A DNA stretch of 64,000 nucleotides from Nymphaea colorata (Eukaryota; Streptophyta; Magnoliopsida; Nymphaeales; Nymphaeaceae). The notes beneath the pieces were generated by a model, which ran no database searches, had not been told where the DNA came from, and worked only from the letters and a program-made list of their open reading frames with translations. The position numbers and the translations under genes were made by a program. Positions within the stretch are counted from its first letter, which is position 1; each line of letters starts with the position of its first letter. The stretch spans positions 15,069,354 to 15,133,353 of the forward strand of contig NC_045142.1 in assembly GCF_008831285.2 (NCBI RefSeq). The letters are read 5' to 3'. Positions 12,501 through 24,428 of this stretch are shown piece after piece.

Positions 12501-15500
12501 ACACATTCAGCATTTCCTCTTTTTCAGGGTATGAGTTCCACTTTTAGGATAGGAAAGTTAGCTCATTTCCCTTTTGATGGTCTAGACTTAACTTACGCAT
12601 GGTTTATACTCAACTAAAGCCAACTGGTGCTAGAGTACATCATTTCCCAGCTCAACTCATCATTCAACCAAAAGATACCAGTTCGTGCTTCAGTTCTGAA
12701 TACAAAATCATACACACACACACACACACTTATCTCATGCATTCACAATTCTTTATCTTTATTTTCACTAACTCATCATTCAAACAAAAGATACTAGTTT
12801 GTGCTTCACTTCTGAATGCAAAATCGTACACATAAACACTTATCTCATGCATTCACAATTCTTTATCTTTATTTTCTGTATTTCCTTTTCTTCTTTTCTT
12901 GTATTTCCTTTTCTAAAAATAACACAAATAGTATGCATACAACTATGAGACATGATACTATATACATATAACTAGAAAGAAGAAAATGCATTTTAAGATC
13001 CCCCTTCACACCTATAGTGTAACAACCAAAAGTTTGCTAAGAAGAAAAAAGAAAAAAGAAAAAAGAAAAAGCAAACAACTAGGTTAAAGAGTCTGCCAAT
13101 TTAAATTTTGAATTAACATAGTATTAATCAATGAACCTCTTCAAATCTTTCTCTCAAATGAAACTGGCAAGTCCATCTCTATGTTTCACATCTGTCCATC
13201 AAAAGATGTGATTGCTCGCAATATATGAATTTTTATTGTCACAATATAACCTTGCCGGATGCAGAAGGCGAACCCTTAAAACTGCAAGAGCTTTTTCCAT
13301 CTAGACAATTTCTCTGGCTGTAGTATCATAGCTCTACACTCTGCCTCAGTGGATGAGAAAAAAATCTTCTATTGTCTCTTGCACCTCTAGAAAAAGTTAG
13401 AGATCACTTAGGAAAAAAACACAGAAACCAGTGATAGAGTGATGCTATTAGGGTACCCAAGTCAACATGAGCATAAGCAATTAAATTTAAAGGTGATAAT
13501 AATGACAAAAAGGTAAACCTTTAGTAGCTATGTGTTTGATATATCTGATGACTTTTAATAGGCCGCTCATATGGACAGATAGAGTGTGATGAGATTGAAT
13601 TGCTACGTGAAATTCATATATTAGATGTAAGAATGTGCAATGGACAAGTAGGATAATACTGCACCAATTGTCAATTAGGAGTGAGATGGTTCAGCAGTTT
13701 CATTAGTTCAAGAGCTTTAACTGTTTCTACCACCTTTTCATCTGTGATCTCTGATCTTTCAACAATATTTGTAATAAATTTAATCTAAGACAGAATATAT
13801 CCTCTAAGTGGAAAAAAAACAAGCTTAATACAGCATCTTAGATAGTTCCATCTTAATCTCTTTGGTTCCTTACTATGTCACACGGGTACAGCTAAAATGA
13901 TGTACTCATGTCAAATAGGTATGACACTGATAGAGGTATTGGTAGGCCACGGACACGGGACAAAGGGTAATGGGTATGATCAATGTACCTATGGTTGTAT
14001 CCAACCATTTTGAAACTTGACTGAGTCGTTTTTGTCCAAAATTTAGTGGTTTTTTATAAGTTACCATGTATACACTGTAAAATGAGGAGCCTCAACGGAG
14101 TCAAGGGCTTTGTGCAACGTCTAGGCTTCCCTTCATTGCAGCCACCGAATCTATAATAAGTCTCTCTTAAATCAGCAAAAGGTTGTGCAATTCTTCAATG
14201 ATACTAGATTCAAATGAGTTTCTATGGACGTTTTCAAAGCATGAAATTCATACAAAAGGCCTTTCAACAACTGCATTATCAAGTCTTCTTCTCGAAGCGG
14301 CTTGGAAGCAATACCCAATTGATGACATAATCTTTTGGCTTGCTAAAAATATTCACAAATGGTTCTACTACCTTTCTTAAAATCTTGAAATTGGCCTTTC
14401 AGATGCATAACATGAGAATGAAAATGTCCAACATACAAGTTCTTGAGGGTACTTTGAAATTTGGGTATTCTTCCAAACAAAACCCGATTATGACTACTTA
14501 AAACTCTAGGGTTGTGCCTGATATCCATGCCTAGGAACTTATAGAAGACATAAACTAGAAGGCAAATATGAGACTTGTGTTTATAGGATATGTCCCACTA
14601 CAATTTCTCATGCAGGAAGAAAATAATGGCTTGTCTCCATTGAATTTGTTTGCAACACTGAGCTTGTTTCATGGATGAAAATGGACCAAGCCCTGATAGC
14701 TTACATTACATTTACTCTTTTACAAGATGTATTGGTATATTATTTACTATCACTGTTTGGTAGGAGAATTGTAAAATAAATTGGTCCAAAACTATCTACA
14801 AATTTCAAAAGCGTGAATTGGTTTCGGATTCATATGGCAACAATTCCTTTGAGAGCTTATCTTTTGTGGCCAAAGTGGGGACCATATACTTTATTGTGTA
14901 TGTTATTGTACACAGCAAAGTTATCTGTATCGTACGATACGGACGCGTATCATACGATACGTATCGTATAGGTCAAAGAAACCTATATGATACGTATTCG
15001 ATATGCGATACGCATGTGTATCGTACGCGTATCGCACGTATTGTGCGATACGGGCGCCGTATCACACGATAAGGGCGATACACCCTCGTATCGTACAATA
15101 CAGGTTAAAACATAATTTTTTTTAGTTTTTAAAGTTTAAACACTCCTCCCTCTCTCTCTTCTTGTATTTAAAGACTTCAAGAGACGTATGAGGGAGAGAT
15201 TTTGCACATTTTCATAAAAAATAACCAAGGATTCATCGATTTGGGAGATATTATCGTTAAATCATGAAAGATGATAGCTATATGTTTTGAACTTATAAAA
15301 TTGTGATGTAATCTAAATCCTAAAACTCCAAGTCCTAAGACTCTAAGTCTTAAGATTCTATAACATTTTCAAGTTTAAAATTGTGATGAATGCTTATTAT
15401 GTTATTTTGAATATCTAATTTCTTATTTTTGAATGTGTTGTTGATACACATGAATGTTCCTTATGTATGATGATCTTTTTTATATTTGAATACATTTTTC

Positions 15501-18500
15501 TTGATTTCTGCTTTTTGTTCATTTTTTCAGATTTTTAATAATTTTTCTCTATTTTTTCTGATTTTTAAATATTTTTTAAAATTAAAAAATTAATTTTACT
15601 ATATGCTACGCTACGTTTACGATACGTTACGATACGGCGTATAGGTCGGCCCAACCGATATGCAATACGCTACGCCTTTTATAACATTGATACACAGTGT
15701 TTGGCCCTTATATCAGTTGGATGATAAAAATGTTTTCTTATATGAGAATCTCAATATACTATCTTCATGCAGCAGCCCCTGGCCTTGAGCATCAGCAGGG
15801 AGTGTGAGAAGATGTGTAGGTTGAAGAAGGCTATATATGGTCTCGAGCAAAGTTCTCATGTTTGGTTCACAAATTCTGTTAGTGTCATAGTGTGGTTTTT
15901 AGATATCTTAGCTGGACCATTCGTTGTTCATCAAGAAAGTAACTGAAGGTATAGTTGTGCAAGTGGTGTATGTAGATGATATTGTTCTGATACGTGAGTG
16001 TGAGCAGGAGATAGCATTAACGAAAGAGTTTCACCAGAAACATTTTGTTACCAAGGTTCTCGGCCAGCTACGGTACTTCCTTGGCATTGAGGTTGCTCGT
16101 AGTAAGGAAGGTGTGGTGTTTTATAAGAAAAAGTGTGTTCCTAACCTTTTGCGAAACACAAGGCTGCTAGCAGCGAAACCTACAACCTTTCCTATGAACC
16201 CACAACAGCATCTCTATGATGATGAGTTTGAGGGGTAGATTCTCGATCCTACAGATTTTTTATTGGTAAGCTTCTTTATGTGACAATAACTCGGCCAGAT
16301 ATTAGTTTTATTGTAGGCAAACTAAACCAATTCATGGAAAGACCGAAAAAGACACATTGGGATGTTGCAATGATGATTGTCCAATATTTAAAGTCCTCCC
16401 CTAGCAAAGGTATTTTCTTCAAAAAAGGTACGTCTCTTGATGTTGAAGCTTACAGTGATACAAACTATGCAAGCTTATAGTAAGAGGAAATCTCATATCT
16501 TGGAAGAGTAAGAAACAAAATGGTGTTTCTAGGTCCAGCGCAAAGCCTGAGTACCAGGCTATGGATCAAACTGTTGTAGAAATGACATGGTTTTACATCC
16601 CTACTTGAGTGTCTTGGTATTCCTACTTCTATACTTATGAAAATGTTAACGATAATAAAGCTACCACTTACATTGTCAATAACTCGGTATTTCATGAGAG
16701 GACGAAACACATTGAAGTAGACTGTGGTTACAACTGAGACATGGTTCAAGGAGGAGTCACATCTACCATACATATAGCCTAGGTATGTTGTGAAGGTGCC
16801 TAGACGCCAAGGTGCCTAGGCGGGCCTAGGCAAAAAAAGGTACTAATTTTTTTTTTATTTTTTAGTTACATTAATATGTCAAGTTATTTTTATTAAATAT
16901 TACTAATATTTGAAATGTGAAGAGTAGTAATATAACAAGCATAATCAACTTAAGCAATCAAAAATTAATTGTTGACTTTATTGAATATGCAACATCAGAG
17001 AAGAAGTTTAACATTAGTTATTAATAATCTAATACAAGGGGAAAAAAAACTAAATCTAATTTCTAGAAGAAGGAACGTAAATCCGCAAAAAAGGCTTTAG
17101 TCCAACTGCACTTAATACCCTGTTTTGTTGGAGGGAGAGGGAGAGAAAGCAATTGAAAGAAAGGTCTTTTCCGTGTTTGGATGACTAATTAATAAGGAGA
17201 GAAATGAAAGGAGAGCTAAAAATTGTGTTTGGCTGCAAAGGAAAGGAAGGGAAGGGAAATGAATGTATTTTTTAATGTAATTCCAATCCCTCCCAAAATG
17301 GAGAGATTGGGAGGGAAAGGAATGGATGATCCTTCCCTTTCCTTTCTTCCCCTTTCCCTCTCCATTCCCTTCTCTTTCCTTTCTTTTCCTTTCCCTTTCA
17401 TCTATTCCTTTCCCTCTTTCCAAACAGTGCATAAAGAAAGACATAATATAATAAAAAAGACTAACAGTAATAGTACACATATAAGTATCAACAGTAACAA
17501 TACATATAAGTACATAACCATACTAACACGTACATATAACAGGTATCACAATACTACATATTATATAACAGACTAACAGTATTATAGTATATACATGCAA
17601 TAGGTTGATGCAATAGTATATAACAGGCATAACAAACTGTCCATAACAGTATATACATATAACATGTATTATAATACATATAACAGGAATAACAAATTGT
17701 ATTACAATACATATAACAAGTATAACAGCAGGTATTATATATAACAAAACAGAGTAACAATACAATAACAGGTAATAACATGTATATAACAGTATTATAA
17801 CAAATTAATAATACATATAACAGGTATAACAGCAGGTTAACACAACAGACTAACATTACACAATTGCATATACATGTAAGTTTATAACAGGTATAACAAA
17901 TTAACAATCCATATAATGATATAAGTACATAACATAACCATACTAATGTATACATATAACAGGTATGAAATATCACAATACTAAATAACAGACAAAGTGA
18001 CTAACACTAACAGCATATACATATGACGGTACGCATATAACAGCATAATCAACATACAATACATAAAAAGACGTAATCAATACAAAATAAAGTACATAAC
18101 AATATATACTCAATTAAGAAACTTTAATTGAAAGGAAAGATGACTTTCCAATTTTCCATAGACTAAGCGTGTTGGTTCCTAGGCCAGTCTAGGCGAGCCT
18201 AATCTCCAGCCTAAGTGGTGGACTTACGCAACAGGTGTGGACACACGCTTAGTCAACACCTAAGCAAGATCTAGGCAAGGCCTTAACAACATAGAGCCTT
18301 AGAAGATCAAGGAGCTGATATTTTTACTAAAGCTTTACCTATTATTGACTTTTCTGGATGTCGTGACAAGCTTAGCATGATTAACATCTATGCTCCAGCT
18401 TGACGGGGAGCATTAAATAGTATTTACATTAGGAGGATTTTTGGAATATTAAATAGTTTAGGAGTATTTCTTTATTTATATTTATTTCCTTCTTGGACTC

Positions 18501-19580
18501 ATTTTGTAGTTTGTTGGTGTTACCCAAATTCTCTTTTAACAAGAGATTAGGGTAGATTAACGTGAACTACACTCTCTCACGTCTCCTTCTTCTCTTCATC
18601 TTGATTCAATAGGACTCATAGAAATACAAAGGTCATGCCCTCACACACAGATCAAGAACTCGGAAGCTATTGCTATAGTCTATATTCTGCAAAGAGGAGC
18701 AAGAGCTATCAATAGATCTAGGTATTTACAAACTGCTTAGGTCTAGGTATCAATAAAAAAAATTATTTAATAAACCTCAAGCTGAGAAAAGAGGGAAAAA
18801 GACCAGCAAAGCATCAGAAGCAGATAACCCAGAAGTCTCCTCACGGCAATTAAGCCTTAGGTTGTTCCCTGTCCTCATGTCAATGAAAAACATCCATATG
18901 GTAGCAAGCCTAGGCATGATGTAAAAAAATCACAAGAGGAAGAAAGATAAACAGAAGACAAGACTAATGGGTTGTAGACATTGCAGCAATGATCCCCAAA
19001 TGGGTCACATACAGAAATACACGTACAATGATGACAGAGTAAACTTGAGAAAATAGGATGATGAAGAAATGAATTCCTTCTTGGCACAGCAAGGTGGTCC
19101 AGAAGCTCTATATTTTGCAGTCAAAATTCTCTTAAAAGGGTAGGTTGTAAAGGCCTGACCATTTCTTTGGCCATTTTCTCTGAGGTTTTCAACTTAATTT
19201 CCAAATAATGAGCTAGTTAAATGACCTATTTACTCAATTAAGTAGTTAGAGTAAAAACTTTAACTTTTACGAAAAGAGTGAGTTTTGGAGATAGTGGGGA
19301 GCTTCCCTAAGCTCAAGGCAAGAAAAAACCCACTTTTAAGTATTTAACAAAGTGAAGTAAAGTGGCATTAAGAGTTTATATTATCCGTTCAAATTTATAA
19401 ATTTTCGGGTAACTTTGAGCCAGGAATGGATGAGACTTGCACATACTTTTTCATTTCAACCAAATTAAAGAAATGTGGACACTCATATTTTGGAGTTTAG
19501 TTTAATTTAATTTAACTGAAGGAATGGTTTGGTTTATTTGAAAATCTGATGATTCTATGGAGTCAAAATCACATAGAGAA

Positions 19581-19613
<33 letters not shown>

Positions 19614-22600
19614 TGATTCCTCTAAAGAGGTTTAAAAACTTGTGGAGCTTAGGAAAGATTAAGTACGAGATTCCTAAAGAAATCATCACTGTCGACAACC
19701 ACCAAAAACTTATGCTAATCAATGGTCCAGATTGGCTTGGACGTAGTGGACCTTCCTTAAATTGAACTCTCTCTCTTTCTCTCTCCCTCTCCCTCCCTCT
19801 TTTTCCTTGCATTGAATGGTTTACCTCCATAGGGAGATGCAGAAAATAACTAGAGATGCACACAGAAGATGGATACTTTGATGTTAAGAACTTTTACTAA
19901 GGTCTGCACAGCAGAGAAAGATTACAAAGAAACAACTAGAAGTGTGTACACAAGGTGGATATTTTTTATGCTAGACACTTTGGCATAGGTGCCCTGTAAC
20001 CGATAATCTGACAATTGTCTCTACCTTATTGGGCACTTTGATCTTAATTGCCACCATTCCAAACTCATTTATATGTCAAGATGGCCCAACCATGTCCCAC
20101 ATTTACATTGATGCTTCCAGAAGTGACCATCCAACATAGCTGAATAAGTCTGCTGACAGTGACCAGATGACGACATGCTACCTTTCCTTATTTATATAGC
20201 TATATAACCATGGTCCTGCAAGTGTCAATCCCACAGGCATCTTCTTCCACGATTAAATGCTTCATTTTCTGTTGGATAGAATGCATCCTTAGGGTGAGTA
20301 GTAGATAAATAGTTCCAGTCTTCATGTGTAGGCAGGATATGAGGATAGATACCAATAGTCAATAAAGCACCTCTGATCCCTAACACACATCATCAGCCAA
20401 TATTTTGTGATACAACTTGATAACTCACAAATAGCAAGATATCCAGAAAGCAATACATTGTACTGAATCTTTTGTTCGTATATGCCACTACAAGGGAGAA
20501 AAGGAAGGGGAGGGCAGGGAGTTGCATTCTTTATGATTTATCAATCAGCACGTCAGCAGTAAATGCTAGAACTTCCAAATATACATATCAAAGATGTATC
20601 ATGTGTTCCTCAAAACAAATTGACCTCTCCATTGTCCAACAACAAAAAATCTCTCACACGGGTACTCCTCCTGAGGAGTACCTGCACGGTCCGGGTACGA
20701 CACGGGTACGGGTACGGCCCTGGGTATGGCAAGGTACTGCGTTGACCGTACCGGGTGCAGTCAATGCACCCAAGGTCATTTTTTACCTTTTTTGGACTCG
20801 GTCAAAGTTGACTGAGTCCAAATTTGTTCGATTTTAATGTTAACGATTTTTACATTTCAACTTTTTAAACCATTTTAACATTAAATTTTCGAAACCCTCA
20901 TTTTAATGTCTCACTTCCCTCTTTTTTCTTCATTCTTGCTTCGTAGTGTTAGGATTGGTTTTTTGCTTCACTAGCTCCTTTATCTTGTTATGTAAAAGTT
21001 TATGGTGTTCTTTTGTTTGTGCTTATGCTTCTATACACGCGTGATTTTCTTCGGCCTCAGTTGAACAGCAAATTTGCGACTGAGGAGCATGATAATCAAG
21101 AACGATAAATTTTGGATTATGATTTATGAATATGTTATTATGTTTGTAATTTTTTGATATATATATGTGCGAATATGTTATTCTGTTTGAAATTTTTTGA
21201 CATATATATGTATATGTGCATGTGTGCGTACGGTCGTACCCCCGCACCCAAGTTTTTTAAAAATGGTCTGTACTCGTACCCGTACCTATGTGACATAGCA
21301 AAAAATCAAATAATTGAGTAATGCAAATGAAAAACTTGAAGCAAAAAGTATTGAACTAATTACTAGATCGCTGCGCTCTAGAACACGCCATAGTTGTCTC
21401 CATATGTCTAGATTCTTTTCAAATGGTGTGAGGACAAGATTCTCATTTTCCTCAAGCCTGAAATGAAAAACATACAAGAAAATCATGTTGATGTTCAGTA
21501 AGACGCAGACAAAAGATGTAAGAATCATATAAAGAATAGGAAGAAAACACATATACAAACTCCCTTTCTCTATTTTTAGCAAAAGCACCTAACACCCAAC
21601 TCCAGCTCACACTTAGAAATTGGGTGAGAGTGCCTTTTTTTGTTGGAAGAGAGAAACACTATTTAGGGCCAAGTTCATGCTTGGGGGACTAATTTTCTGT
21701 TCAAGGTAAAGGTCTTTTACATATTTTCGACTATCAAAGGTATAAAATTTTCAACTTTTACCTCTTTTCTTTTGAAAGAAATTGGTTAGATTGTCATTAA
21801 ACATTTGTTATTTTTTTCATCTTCAACTTAGATTTGATAATAGATAGATTCATTGACAAATCTAATGAACTTGCACATCAATACTATCAACTAGACATGT
21901 TACTTAAAAAAACAGCATCTTTCTTATAATTGGTGTCTGCACGGTAGACTTCATATGTTTAAGTTGCAGTTGGTTGGCAAAAAAAATGGTTGTCCATGTT
22001 CTGTGTTGTCAACATTTACATGAAAATTGCAGTTGATCTATGTGAAAGATTTCTGAAGGAGTGAACCATAATAAGGACAAGAGTTACAATTGATGGTCCA
22101 ATCGACCTTTACCAAATATCTTCATGACTCCGAAGATCAAGATGATACACTAGAAATCCGATTGTCCCTGACTGAAAATGAAGATGTTGCACTAACAACA
22201 TCAGCAGTATTAGTTATACTGTTATACTATGGCCACATGAAGAAAAACTTAGTGAAGCAGGAGAACCAAGCAGAGCAGAAAACCTAGCGGGTCATTTGAA
22301 TGCCTGGCACTAAAATATAATGCCAGGTGTTTAATACCAGGCTTTGGTGGGGTGGAATAAAAATGCCATATTCCAAATTAGCTTGTGAGCTGGAAGTTTT
22401 ATTCCATGTAATTTTCTCCCATCTGTGACTGCACGGAAGTTTTATTCCATCGGCAGAACCCTTGACTGTTGCTGGAATTTCAGCAACTATTTTTAACGTT
22501 CCCAAAAAAACAAATTTATCACAGCATGGTGCACAACAACCTGCTGTGATAAAATCAGGCATTTTTCTCCCATGTATGAACTGCTACACCATAAAACGCT

Positions 22601-22795
22601 ACATCATAAAATGGGAATAGATCAGCATACTTACTAGATTGGTTGCACTCACACAATAGATTAACTCAAAAAAAATCCAAAATATGAGTCAAAGTGGAGG
22701 GATTGACATATATTCGGGGAACTAGAAGATTCAAATAGAAGGTGACATCTTGTCACCACATTTTGTTTTTATTGAATTTCCATTTTGTCAGCTCC

Positions 22796-22841
<46 letters not shown>

Positions 22842-24366
22842 AAGGGAGTCCAACTATCATCCCTTTTGAGAGACTAGGCCTATCGTCCTTTAAATAGGAC
22901 AACCATGAATTTTTATTGGCTAAAGAAAAATTTTGTCTTATTTAATAAAATTTTGAATTAGATTAAAGTAACCTTCATAAAAAATTATCAAAAACTGTAC
23001 ACAAATAAAGCAATTAAATTGTTAAGTATATATATATGTGTGTGTGTGTGTATACACACACACACACACACACACACACCCAGTTTTTTCAAAAATTGCC
23101 TCATCCACACGCACACCGGCACGGCGGCACCCACACCCCGCACCTGTGTGACTTAGTATCAGTTCTTTATTGCAAGCAATATTTTTTCTTAGTTTGATTA
23201 GCCTATAAATTAGTGGTTCAAATTCGTCAATTGCCATCTTTTTATGTAACTTATAGTCATGTGTTCATGCTTTTCTCAAACATTTTTCCTTTTTCATTGT
23301 AAATTTTCATGATTTTTATATTTTAGAAAATGTAATTTTTATTGTATGTACATATCTAACTACTGTTCTGATCGATACAGCAGATTATATTTTAGAAAAT
23401 GTAATTTTTATTGTATGTATATATCGTAAAACACAATATTGAAAGATATAGGCACTACACTTATGTCACACCTCTGAAATTAATCATAGAAGTGTATTTG
23501 CTTTTGCAATAGATATGTGTTTGTGTAATGTAGACTCTGCTTCCTGCTTCAAATGCTAACATGATGTATCATGCAATATGGAAACACGCAAAACTGCATA
23601 AATCTTCTCTGAACTTTCAACAAACCTCTCTCTCTCTCTCGATACATATATATGTGTATATATATGTATGTGAGTACAAACTCAATGTGGCCTTAGATGG
23701 AATTCCATATGAGAGATCAGCTGCACAAGTGCGATGTCCATGTCCAAAAATTTAAGGAACCAACACCGAGATTGCCTTTTTCTGTTGGATAGGTTAGATT
23801 TCTCAAAGAGTTACAGTTTAATGGTTTGAATCCACATAGAGTAAACATGGTTCTTGTATTGATTCCTATGCCTTTGGACATAGAGATTCATGTAGTTACT
23901 TTTCAAGAAAATAAACTAGTAACGTTTACCAACACATGAATTAAGACACATGGATAACCGTCCGTCAGGTGACATACTAGTGCTGGTATGGCAGTTTAGG
24001 GGAACTGGTACCTATAATGAACGAAGTACTTCAGGTTTCAGACCTAGATGGGATCCAGTTCCAAGCCCTTTCTTTTAAGGCTTTCACTTTTCAGATGATG
24101 GGGGAAGGCGCTTTCCCATTCCCCTTTTCTCCGGCACCACCCGGCACTCGGATGGCACAGGAGGAAGGGGGGAGGCATTGTACCTCCCCTTCCCCCCCAT
24201 GGCTAGCCAGCAACAAGGGGGGCATCAACGCGTCTCTCTCTCTCTCTCTCTGCACGAGAGTGGGTGGGAGTTTGCAAAAAAAAAAAAGCAACCATCAATT
24301 GCATGATCAAACAATCGCAATTAGCACGCCCTGAATCTAGATGACCAGAGTCACCATTCAAGGACA

Positions 24367-24428
<62 letters not shown>

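Larger units (their letters stand above)
16783..18294. mobile_element. hAT-type element, 1512 bp, inserted in copia pol (family with GCCTAGGCG repeats)
   Basis: The ends are GTATGTTGTGAAGG and, on the other strand, CTATGTTGTTAAGG, an inverted repeat of about 14 bp. Flanks AGCCTAG (16776-16782) and AGCCTTAG (18295-18302) are an 8-bp target duplication with one base lost on the left. Copia coding sequence is continuous across the insertion. Both ends carry several GCCTAGGC motifs. No transposase is visible; the core holds a purine/pyrimidine foldback and a minisatellite. Confidence 0.82.
15776..18404 (+). pseudogene. Ty1/copia pol remnant, interrupted by a hAT element
   Basis: The reverse transcriptase C-terminal half is visible from KKAIYGL(E)QS-like sequence through VYVDDIVLI, TKVLGQLRYFLGIEVARS and ITRPDISFIVGKLNQFM to YSDTNYA. 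Degraded RNase H follows to about 16775. The reading resumes after the insertion with EDQGADIFTKALP (from 18302) and ends at a stop near 18402. A purine-rich GACGGGGAG tract follows. Stops and frameshifts make it inactive. It is on the strand opposite to LSG1. Confidence 0.9.
12226..21363 (-). other. LSG1 intron 4 (9138 bp), a nest of repeats
   Basis: The donor is GTAATT after SDL and the acceptor is TTCTAG before LVMVVDARDP. It holds, in window order, a 116-bp tandem duplication, a minus-strand copia remnant, a palindrome-rich element, a plus-strand copia split by a hAT element, an LTR-like tail, simple repeats and the GTAC-rich element. No second gene is visible inside. Confidence 0.88.

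Noticed and set aside
17554-17976. 140-codon minus-strand frame rich in Cys, Tyr, Leu and Ile
   Set aside because: Produced by the AACAGGTATAACA-like minisatellite; low complexity and inside a transposon.
22280-22590. MITE-like block with ATGCCTGGCA/TGCCAGG palindromes in LSG1 intron 3
   Set aside because: Short palindromes are present but no clear inverted ends or target duplication could be found, so it was not listed as an element.
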